NCBI GenBank assembly: GCA_965215165.1
Contig: CBDCCX010000006.1
Location: forward strand, 1,674,001-1,738,000
Direction: 5' to 3'
Length of the DNA stretch: 64,000 bases
Source of the DNA: JANQRZ01 sp965215165
Lineage (GTDB): Bacteria; Bacteroidota; Rhodothermia; Rhodothermales; JANQRZ01
The notes beneath the pieces are model-generated. The model did no database searches. It had not been told where the DNA came from and saw nothing but the letters and a program-made list of their open reading frames with translations. Shown piece by piece: positions 24,196-32,035 of this stretch. Each line of letters opens with the position of its first letter. Position 1 is the stretch's first letter. A program made the translations under genes and the position numbers.

Positions 24196-27100
24196 ATGCG
24201 TATCTCATCCTGCTACCTGCCTCTGTGGACCGCACTTCTATCCTTTGGATTTCTTGCTATTGCTCCGGCATCAGCGCAGCCTCTACGATTAGCTGTGACG
24301 GGTTCGGTGGAGCAGGTGTTGCCAGGGGACCTGGTCCAGTACACGGTGACGGCCTCGAACGAGAGCGATCAGGAGATCGAGAACGTCGAGGTCGACATCC
24401 TCCTGCCCGACTTCATCGAGCCGTTCACCGCGCCGTCGGGCATCGCCTGCGACGTCGGGCATCGCCTGCGACGGCTCCTTCGCCAACACCTGCGAGCCCG
24501 GCTCGCTGCTCGAGAAGCGCTTCGGCGAGGACATCTCGCCGGGGCAAGCGCTCTCGTTCGTCTACGCCTTCCGCGTGGCGGCGGGCGCGCCGGTCGGGGC
24601 GGTACTCCAGCAGAGTGCAAGCGCCAGCGGCGACGACTTCAGGGCTGGCCTCGGCGCAACGGCGATGTTTGCACTGATAGCGGGAGAGCTTGGCGGAAGT
24701 ATAGAACCCAGTCCAGACTTGGTCCCGACTAACCTCGCAGTTTCTCCCATGGAAGGACCCGCAGGCTCCTCCGCCACGGTGAGCTTCACGGTGCGGAACG
24801 AAGGAGGAACAGATGCCCCGGCCACGCAGACCAACGTCCGCCTCAGCACCTCCGATACAGACGTCACCACGGATGATCCGCTGCTCGCCACCATCACCAC
24901 GCCTGCCGTAGCCGCGAACGCGCAGGTAGGCGAAACGGTCGAGGTTACGATTCCTCCTGACCTCGCCGCCGGCCCCTACTACGTCTGGGTCATCCTCGAC
25001 GTGAACAACACCGCTGGACAGAGCAACGAGGAGAACGACCGCGCGAACACGCCCTTCGACGTGACCGGAAGCACGGACGACATCGCCATCCGCTTCCGCA
25101 ACATCCCATTCGATAGGACCCTGGGATCGGGCGTCCTCGGCGGTTCCGGCTCTCTTCTGCGTGTCTGTGCCGACGGTTCGGCGTCTACACAAATCCTACT
25201 CTCTGGACCGGACATCACCAGCGCGAGCACGGATGAACTCGTCGTGGGGCTCGTCGGCAGTGGCGAGCCTGAGTTGTACCTCGGCACGCTCAGTACGCCG
25301 GAGTGGGATGCCGCCGAGGAGGCTGCTACGGTGATATACACGCACCCGCGTCTCGTCAACTCGAGCGGCGAAAGCTACGTTGTCGGCCTCACCGCCAGTC
25401 TCGACGGCACGCCGCTCGGAGACTACTCTATTGATGTGTACCGTGCGCCCGTCGTCATGGTACATGGACTGTGGGGAGACCGGAGTGCATTTGCCGTCAT
25501 GCACGACGAACTGTCAGATAGCGATCAGTGGCCGGAAGAACTGCTCTACCGGATCGACTATTCTACCACCAACGCAGACCCGTTCGCCGATAACGTCATC
25601 CGTTTCCGCCAAATGCTGCGAAGCCATCTCACAGACGTAGTGAGAAGCGGATTCTCAGTCGGAGAGTCAGATGTGATCGGGCATAGCATGGGAGGTATCC
25701 TCTCTCGTCTCCATCTCCAGAATGTGCGCTATAACGATCCTGGTGATGACCGGATGAGGCAGGCGCAGATTAATCGACTCATTACACTCGACACACCTCA
25801 TTCGGGATCGCAAGCAGCGAACCTGCTTATGAACTCTCTCGCCCTTCGGGCACTGATGAATACTATCGGTATGCCAGCGGGGGAGGGTGCCGTGAGAGAC
25901 CTACAGGTCGATAGCGATGCCATCCTCGATAGCCTCAACGGGGGCGGAAACCTTAACCGCAATGTCGTCCCGAGCCACGTTGTCGCTGGCACATGGTCAC
26001 TGGATCAGCTCCCCCTCTCTGAAGGCTGGGCACCTGTCCTCATCGCGTGGGGTTTCCCGTTGTTTAGCTATACATCTGCGTCCTCCTTCCTTGAGGTGCT
26101 CTACAATGGGGAGGCGAACGACCTCATTGTACCTTTGTCCAGTCAGTTGGGAGGCTTCAAAGATGGAGCGCCCTATACGAGAGTAGAGCCGTCCGAACAT
26201 CATCTATCTGTACACAAGGATGGGGAAGTCATCGCCCACATCTCCTCTCTACTCGATACCGACCCAGCGTCCTCCGCCTTCGCACAAGGCGGCTTTAATC
26301 CTGATCCGCTGACGTATACGCTGCCGCTCGTTCCTGACATACCTCCCGCTCGTGGTAGCTCCCTGGAAGTGACCATCACAAGTCCATCCGAAGGTGCCGT
26401 CTTTGATTCGGGTGAGACTATATCGGTATCCGTCACGAGCACGGGGGGCGTCGACCGTCTCCTCTTCGGCGCAGGGAGCTCGTCAGCTCCCCTCTATGGC
26501 GCTGTCGAGGAAGCTGCCTCGGCTATGTTCGAGTACCCTATTCCAGAGGAAGCTGTCGGCTCTGTCGCCATAGCAGTACTCGGCACCAATGACGAGGAGT
26601 TCGCGCTCGATTCTATCCGCGTCTTTGTCGAACCCACGGCCACACTCGACAGCCTCTCCGCCTACCCGGAGGAGATCTACGTCGCTGCTGGGGACTCCGC
26701 CCTCGTTTCTCTTACCGGCTATTACGCCGACGGCATTGAGCGCAACGTGACCAGTCTTCCCGGCACCACCTATATCATCGCTAATGAAAACGTAGCTGTC
26801 GCGACTTCCCGTGGCGAAGTCGTGGGTGTGAGCGAAGGAGAAACGACAATCGAGGTGAGCTATGAGGGGCAGATGGCTGAAGCGAACGTCGTTGTGCTTC
26901 CGTCTCCCCCACCCGTAGCGAACGAACCCGGTTCAGGAGACGAGGCCGAGCAGAGACTCGGCTTGGGCACGCCTTACCCCAACCCTGCATCACGAACGGT
27001 AACGGTTCCCTTTGCTCTCCGTGAGCCGCAGCGCGTCCGCCTCCGGGTGATCGACCTTCTGGGCCGTGAAGTCGCTGCGCTCGTCAACGGGGAAACTCCT

Positions 27101-27214
27101 GCCGGTGGTCATGCGATCCGTCTGAATACGGACCGACTCCCCTCAGGGCTTTACCTACTCGTGTTCGAGACCGACGGTGCCGTAGAAACCCGGAAGCTCA
27201 CTGTCCTCCGCTAG
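24196..27214 (+). pseudogene. T9SS-type secreted lipase/esterase, frame broken by a 19-bp duplication
   Basis: The first part (from 24196) has a signal peptide (MRISSCYLPLWTALLSFGF, APASAQ) and a DUF11-like repeat (VLPGDLVQYTVTASNESDQE). A 19-bp tandem duplication at 24435-24472 then shifts the frame; the rest runs to 27214. Removing one copy joins them as ...PSGIACDGSFANTCEPGSL. Later parts are a CARDB-like domain (LVPTNLAVSPMEGPAGSSAT), an alpha/beta hydrolase with VVMVHGLWGDRSAF and the nucleophile elbow GHSMGGILSRLH, a Big-2-like Ig domain and a sorting domain (TPYPNPASRTVTVPF, LPSGLYLLVFE). As written the exported product cannot be made whole. Base composition is visibly less GC-rich than the surroundings, suggesting transfer. 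Reversible loss of one repeat unit or an assembly error are the alternatives. Confidence 0.8.
24435..24472 (+). repeat. 19-bp perfect tandem duplication causing a frameshift
   Basis: GTCGGGCATCGCCTGCGAC occurs twice in a row (24435-24453 and 24454-24472). As 19 is not a multiple of three, it moves the lipase gene out of frame. Confidence 0.95.
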
Positions 27215-27225
27215 CCGCTGCCCCT

Positions 27226-27358
27226 CGTGGACGCGCCGAGAGCGCCGGAGCGCTACCGCGCCACCTTCGACGTCTCGCGCCTCGCCAGCGGGGTCTACGT
27301 CGTGCGGATGACCGCGCCCGAGCACGTCGAGACCCGCCGCCTCACGCTCGTCCGGTGA
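27226..27358 (+). pseudogene. Orphan T9SS sorting-domain tail
   Basis: After the lipase stop a different frame reads YRATFDVSRLASGVYVVRM then TAPEHVETRRLTLVR and a stop (27356-27358). This is the last strand-turn-strand part of a type A sorting domain without its protein. It has no start codon context, and the remainder of the parent gene is absent. Together with the icd remnant next to it, it suggests that a cargo gene end was left behind by replacement. Confidence 0.75.
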
Positions 27359-27364
27359 TCTTCG

Positions 27365-27538
27365 CGGGCGATGATCGAGGGCCTCCTGCCTGGGGTGGGA
27401 CGAAGCTGCTGACCGCCTCCCCTCGGCGATGGGCACCACGATCAGCCAGAAGCGCGTCACCTACGATGTGGAGCACCTGATGGACGGCGCGACGCTGCTG
27501 GGCTAGCGCCTCCGGCGGCGCGCTCGTCGAGAACCTCG
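27365..27538 (+). repeat. icd 3'-end repeat, copy 4 (longest, decayed)
   Basis: About 174 bp align with icd 19238-19410, from the codons for GEMML to the end. Shared words include GCTGACCGCCTCC-like GCCGACCGCCTCC, GATGGGCACCACGATCAGCC, AGAAGCGCGTCACCTACGA and GACGGCGCGACGCTGCTG. Internal stops and indels show it is not coding. It marks the far end of the accessory region, about 8 kb from icd. Confidence 0.8.
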
Positions 27539-27636
27539 GTCAGGCGACGGGCGTGCCGCCGGTGTGTATCGCTAGCTGCCACTCCAGTCGCCCAGCGCCA
27601 GACCGGGGGACGCCCACTCACGGGCACGGCTCGGGG

Positions 27637-27844
27637 AGTTCTAAGAAACCGTTTGGCGAACGAAAGTCGCGGCCTGCGACCGGCTGTGGCACCTCTCGGC
27701 GGCGTTGCGCTGCATCGCCGATGCCGGCGCATCGTCTGGTGGAGTCGCTTCGCTCCTCGAAGCTTCGCTTTCGCGCGCCTTGCCGGGAGGGCGCCTCGCT
27801 CGGTCTCGGCTGCCCGCTCCTTCCCCAAACAGTTTCTAACGATT
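27637..27844. mobile_element. MITE-like element with imperfect terminal inverted repeats
   Basis: The ends (27637-27660 and 27821-27844) are 24-bp inverted repeats matching at 18 positions, with the conserved core TTCNCCAAACNGTTTCT. The 208-bp body has no convincing gene. No target-site duplication is obvious. It may be a remnant of an IS or a miniature element. The 110 bp from 27845 to the next start contain only a CU-rich leader. Confidence 0.4.
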
Positions 27845-27954
27845 CCATCATGGCTGGGGCACGCACCGAGGTGGACAAAGACTGAGTGTATGTTAGGGCT
27901 GAGCCGCCCCGCCACGGCTAACCTTTTCCATCCCCACCACTCCTCCCCAGTCTC

Positions 27955-29793
27955 ATGCGCTTCCTCCTCGCAGTCCTCCTGCTCGCGTTCGCCGGCTCCG
28001 CGCAGGCGCAGCCGCTCGTGAACGCCTTCCCCAACCTCAGCTTCAACGACCCGGTCGACATTCAGGCCGCCGACGACGGCTCGAACCGGCTCTTCGTCGT
28101 CGAGCAGCGCGGCGTGATCCGTGTCTTCGAGAACGACGCGGCGGTCAGCAGCGCCGCCGTCTTCCTCGACATCGACGCGCGCGTCACCTCCGGCGGCGAG
28201 ACCGGCCTGCTCGGGCTCGTCTTCGACCCGAACTACGCGCGGAACGGGTTCTTCTACGTCAACTACACCGCTGCCGGCCCGCTGCGCACGGTGATCTCCC
28301 GCTTCCGGGTGACCGGCAACCCGAACGTCGCCGACCCGAACAGCGAGGAGATCCTGATGACGGTCAACCAGCCGTTCAGCAACCACAACGCCGGGCAGCT
28401 CCAGTTCGGCCCTGACGGCTACCTCTACGTCGGCCTCGGCGACGGCGGCTCGGGCGGCGACCCGAAGAACAACGGGCAGCGCCTCAGCACGCTCCTCGGC
28501 AGTATGCTCCGGCTCGACGTGCGCGGTACCGGACTCCCGCTCGACTGCGCCGCCGGCACGGGCTCGGCGACGATCCCGGCCGACAACCCGTTCATCGACG
28601 GACCGGGCGGCGACTGTGACGAGGCGTGGGCCTACGGCCTGCGCAACCCGTTCCGCTACAGCTTCGGCCCTGACGGCCGCCTCTGGCTCGGCGACGTCGG
28701 CCAGAGCCGGCGCGAGGAGGTCAACATCCTCGAGGCCGGCGAGAACTACGGCTGGAACGACCTCGAGGGCACGCTCTGCTACCCGTCGGGCCAGGCCAAC
28801 TGCCCCCTCAACGGGACCATCCCGCCGATCTACGAGCACCCCCACGACTTCTTCTCCAGCCAGGGCGCGTTTTCGCTCATCGGCGGCTACGTCTACACTG
28901 GCCCCTCGTGCGCCGCGCTGCGCGGGAAATACGTCTACGGCGACTTCCTGACGCGCAACCTCTGGACCCTCACCTACGACGGGCAGACGGCTACCAACGA
29001 CGAGCTCTCCGCCTCGGCCGGCCCGACGACCTTCGGGCTCGACGAGCAGGGCGACCTCTTCTTGACCGACGGGTCGAGCATCGAGCGCTTCGACTGTGCC
29101 ACCGACGTGGCGGTGAATGCCGCGACCGTAGGCGGGGCCGTCACGATTCCCTCCGGCGGCGGCTCGTTCTCGTTCGACGTGACGCTCACCAACACGACCG
29201 GCAGCACGCAAACCGCCGACGTGTGGGTCTCGGCTGACCTCTCGAACGGGGCCGAGCGCGCGCGGGTCGCCGGGCCGCGCACGGTGACGCTGCCGGCCGG
29301 CGCGAGCGCTACGAGCCGCGTGACGCTGAACGTGCCCGGTGCTGCCCCGGCGGGCGTGAGCACCGGCGTGGTCAAGGTCGGCGACTTCCCCAACGACCCG
29401 ACCGACGCGGCGCGCTTCACGATCACGAAGCAGAGCGGCTCCCCGTCTGCCTCCGGCTCGACGGAGTGGCAGGCCGAGGCGACGGACTTCGCCATCGAGG
29501 GCGGCGACGCCGTGGCTGAGGCCGCGAAGGCCGAGGCCGCCGGGTTGGCAGCCTTCCCGACGCCCTTCGCCGAGCGGACCACGCTGCGCTACACCCTCGC
29601 TGACGACGCCGAGGTCCGCCTCGCCGTCTACGACGTGCTCGGGCGCGAGGTCGCGCTCCTAGCCGAGGGCCGCGCCGAGGCCGGCATCCACGAGGTCGGC
29701 TTCGAGGCGGTGGACCTGCCGAGCGGGGTGTACCTCGTCCGGCTGGCCGCCGGGGAGACGGTGGCGACGCAGGCGGTGACGCTGCTGCGCTAG
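27955..29793 (+). CDS. PQQ-dependent sugar dehydrogenase-like protein (GSDH propeller) with T9SS sorting domain, paralogue 1
   Basis: The 612-residue product has a signal peptide (MRFLLAVLLLAFAGSAQA then Q), then the glucose/sorbosone dehydrogenase propeller: DDGSNRLFVVEQRGVIRVFE, TGLLGLVFDPNYARNGFFYV, NHNAGQLQFGPDGYLYVGLG, NNGQRLSTLLGSMLRLDVRG, AYGLRNPFRYSFGPDGRLW and GDVGQSRREEVNILEAGENY. A Cys-bearing insert (LPLDCAAGTGS) is typical of the bacterial HHIP-like group. A beta-sandwich (about 390-490) and the sorting domain (FPTPFAERTTLRYTLADDAE, LPSGVYLVRLAAG) follow. Substrate and PQQ binding are inferred from the family only. It is followed by a strong terminator and a close paralogue. Confidence 0.85.
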   Translation: MRFLLAVLLLAFAGSAQAQPLVNAFPNLSFNDPVDIQAADDGSNRLFVVEQRGVIRVFENDAAVSSAAVFLDIDARVTSGGETGLLGLVFDPNYARNGFFYVNYTAAGPLRTVISRFRVTGNPNVADPNSEEILMTVNQPFSNHNAGQLQFGPDGYLYVGLGDGGSGGDPKNNGQRLSTLLGSMLRLDVRGTGLPLDCAAGTGSATIPADNPFIDGPGGDCDEAWAYGLRNPFRYSFGPDGRLWLGDVGQSRREEVNILEAGENYGWNDLEGTLCYPSGQANCPLNGTIPPIYEHPHDFFSSQGAFSLIGGYVYTGPSCAALRGKYVYGDFLTRNLWTLTYDGQTATNDELSASAGPTTFGLDEQGDLFLTDGSSIERFDCATDVAVNAATVGGAVTIPSGGGSFSFDVTLTNTTGSTQTADVWVSADLSNGAERARVAGPRTVTLPAGASATSRVTLNVPGAAPAGVSTGVVKVGDFPNDPTDAARFTITKQSGSPSASGSTEWQAEATDFAIEGGDAVAEAAKAEAAGLAAFPTPFAERTTLRYTLADDAEVRLAVYDVLGREVALLAEGRAEAGIHEVGFEAVDLPSGVYLVRLAAGETVATQAVTLLR

Positions 29794-29849
29794 GCCGTCA
29801 AAGCTCGCGCTTTGCGCCCCGGTCACCCTCGCGGTGGCCGGGGCGTTTT
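29503..29849 (+). repeat. Near-identical sorting-domain plus terminator cassette, copy 1
   Basis: 347 bp covering the last 96 codons, stop and terminator match 31514-31860 with six substitutions and no gaps, whereas the gene parts upstream have diverged clearly. Confidence 0.9.
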
Positions 29850-29850
29850 T
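29815..29850 (+). terminator. Rho-independent terminator after sugar dehydrogenase paralogue 1
   Basis: A 13-bp stem, CGCCCCGGTCACC (29815-29827) with GGTGGCCGGGGCG (29833-29845) and one G-U pair, a 5-nt loop and TTTTT. Confidence 0.93.
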
Positions 29851-29875
29851 GGTTGCTGGTGCAGGACCGGAGGAC

Positions 29876-29904
29876 TTGACAGACGCTCCGCGATGCATTA
29901 TTAA
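29876..29904 (+). promoter_or_regulatory. Candidate promoter of sugar dehydrogenase paralogue 2
   Basis: TTGACA (29876-29881), 17 nt, TATTAA (29899-29904), placed just after the upstream terminator and 37 bp before the start at 29942. The same spacing also fits TTG with 20 nt to a -7 element. Confidence 0.55.
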
Positions 29905-29941
29905 CCAACCTCCATTCCACCCTTTTCCAACCTGTCGTCCC

Positions 29942-31804
29942 ATGCGCCTCCTCCTCGCCCTCCTCCTCCTGCTCTCGGCCGCCCCCGCTGCGGCCCAGCA
30001 GTTTGAAAACGCCTTTCCCAACCTCAGCTTCGACGGCCCGATCGTCGACATTCAGGCTCCCGACGACGGCTCGAACCGGCTTTTCGTCGCCGAGCAAGCC
30101 GGCGCGGTCCGGGTGTTCGAAAACGATGCCGACGCCGCGCAGTCCGCCCTCTTCCTGGACCTTCGCCCGCTCGTCTCGACGGCCGGCAGCAGCGAGAAGG
30201 GCATGTCCGGGCTGGCCTTCGACCCGGCCTACGCGCAGAACGGCTACCTCTACGTGAGCTACACGGCCGAGAACCCGCTTCGGCTCGACGTGGTGCGCTA
30301 CCAGGTCTCGGCGACCAATCCGAATTTGGCTAGCGCGGCGAGCGCGGTGCCCGTCCTCTCGGTCCCCCTGCCCGACGACGAGCACCACGCCGGGCAGCTC
30401 CAGTTCGGGCCCGACGGCTACCTCTACCTCTCGCTCGGCGACGGCTTCTTCCAGTTCTTCGGCGGGGTCGACCCGTTCGGTAATGGACAGGACCCGACGA
30501 CGCTGCTCAGCAGCATGCTCCGGCTCGACGTGCGCGGCACCGGTACGCCGCTCGACTGCGGCGCCGGCACCGGGCTGGCGACGGTCCCGACCGACAACCC
30601 CTTCGCTGACGGAGCCGGCGGCATCTGCGACGAAGTCTGGGCCTACGGCTTCCGCAACCCGTGGCGCTTCAGCTTCGCCCCCGACGGGCGGCTCTGGCTC
30701 GGCGACGTCGGCGAGGGCAGCCGCGAGGAGATCAACATCGTCGAGGCCAGCGGCAACTACGGCTGGAAGACCTACGAGGGCACCCAGTGCTTCGACCCGC
30801 CGTGTGACCCCGACGGCATCACGTTCCCGATCTACGAGCACCCGCACAACTTCTTCTCCGCGCAGGGCGCGTTCTCCGTCATCGGCGGCTATGTCTACCG
30901 GGGCAACGCCTGCGCCGAACTCCTCGGGCGCTACGTCTACGGCGACTTCGTTACCACCAACCTCTGGACGCTCGGCTACGACGGGCAGACGGCCGGCAAC
31001 CAGGTCCTCGACGCCGGCTCAGGCCTCGCCGTGACCACGTTTGGGCAGGACGAACAGGGCGAGCTCTTCCTCGGCGACAGTAACAGCGAGACACTCCAGC
31101 GGCTCGACTGCGCGCAGCCAGTGACTGTCCAGGTCGCGCCGGCCGGCTCGACGAGCGTCCCGGCCGGCGGCGGCCCGGTCGCCTTCGACGTGACCTTGGA
31201 GAACACCACCACCAGCGCGCAGACCGTCCAGGCCTGGGCTACGGCCGACCTCTCGACCGGTGCCGAGCGCACCGTCATCGCCCCGCAGCGGCTCACGCTG
31301 CCGCCGGGGGCCACGCTCACGCGGCGCGTGCGGCTTGGCGTGCCGGCGGCGGCGCCAGCCGGGGTGAGCACGCTCGTGGTCAAGGTCGGCGCGTTCCCCG
31401 AGGCGGCGGTGAGCGCCGACCTGCTGACGGTGACCAAGCGGCCCGGCTCGCCCAGCGCGGCCTCAGGCCCGGACCAAGCCGCATGGCCGACCGAGGGCTT
31501 TTCTTTCGAGACCGGCGACGCTGTGGCTGAGGCCGCGAAGGCCGAGGCCGCCGGGTTGGCAGCCTTCCCGACGCCCTTCGCCGAGCGGACCACGCTGCGC
31601 TACACCCTCGCCGACGACGCCGAGGTCCGCCTTGCCGTCTACGACGTGCTCGGGCGCGAGGTCGCGCTCCTGGCCGAGGGGCGCGCCGAGGCCGGCATCC
31701 ACGAGGTCGGCTTCGAGGCGGTGGACCTGCCGAGCGGGGTGTACCTCGTCCGGCTGGCCGCCGGGGAGACGGTGGCGACGCAGGCGGTGACGCTGCTGCG
31801 CTAG
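29942..31804 (+). CDS. PQQ-dependent sugar dehydrogenase-like protein with T9SS sorting domain, paralogue 2
   Basis: The product is 620 residues from the ATG at 29942, chosen for its signal peptide (MRLLLALLLLLSAAPAAA then QQ). It shares with paralogue 1 ENAFPNLSFDG, APDDGSNRLFVAEQAGAVRV, HHAGQLQFGPDGYLYLSLGD, AYGFRNPWRFSFAPDGRLW, and GDVGEGSREEINIVEASGNY, but differs in loops (for example FFQFFGGVDPFGNGQDPTTL). An added Cys pair (CFDPPCDPDG) is present. The sorting domain DNA is nearly the same as in paralogue 1, so it was copied or kept uniform by conversion. Expected location is the cell surface or medium. Confidence 0.85.
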   Translation: MRLLLALLLLLSAAPAAAQQFENAFPNLSFDGPIVDIQAPDDGSNRLFVAEQAGAVRVFENDADAAQSALFLDLRPLVSTAGSSEKGMSGLAFDPAYAQNGYLYVSYTAENPLRLDVVRYQVSATNPNLASAASAVPVLSVPLPDDEHHAGQLQFGPDGYLYLSLGDGFFQFFGGVDPFGNGQDPTTLLSSMLRLDVRGTGTPLDCGAGTGLATVPTDNPFADGAGGICDEVWAYGFRNPWRFSFAPDGRLWLGDVGEGSREEINIVEASGNYGWKTYEGTQCFDPPCDPDGITFPIYEHPHNFFSAQGAFSVIGGYVYRGNACAELLGRYVYGDFVTTNLWTLGYDGQTAGNQVLDAGSGLAVTTFGQDEQGELFLGDSNSETLQRLDCAQPVTVQVAPAGSTSVPAGGGPVAFDVTLENTTTSAQTVQAWATADLSTGAERTVIAPQRLTLPPGATLTRRVRLGVPAAAPAGVSTLVVKVGAFPEAAVSADLLTVTKRPGSPSAASGPDQAAWPTEGFSFETGDAVAEAAKAEAAGLAAFPTPFAERTTLRYTLADDAEVRLAVYDVLGREVALLAEGRAEAGIHEVGFEAVDLPSGVYLVRLAAGETVATQAVTLLR

Positions 31805-31860
31805 ACCGTCAAAGCTCGCGCTTTGCGCCCCGGTCACCCTCGCGGTGGCCGGGGCGTTTT
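31514..31860 (+). repeat. Near-identical sorting-domain plus terminator cassette, copy 2
   Basis: Partner of 29503-29849; all six differences are single substitutions, five within codons of the sorting domain (all silent by eye) and one just after the stop. Confidence 0.9.
31826..31860 (+). terminator. Rho-independent terminator after sugar dehydrogenase paralogue 2
   Basis: Same 13-bp stem and 5-nt loop as the terminator at 29815, followed by TTTT. Confidence 0.92.
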
Positions 31861-32035
31861 GCGCGGCGGCATCCCATTCCGTCGCATCGTGAGACTTCGG
31901 CATCGGGTGGGGCGATACGTCGGGCAGAAGCTGCGCGGTGTAATCCCTCCGTTCCGGACGCTATAGCCATTGCGAGCGCGCACGAAGGTTGCGACCGGGG
32001 TGGGTACCCACACCCCGCAGATCACCCCGCTCCGC

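Noticed and set aside
24110..24292. Short frame beginning MIVVSGS, like the start of a DUF3368 gene
   Set aside because: Similarity covers five residues only, and the frame then overlaps the lipase start in another frame.
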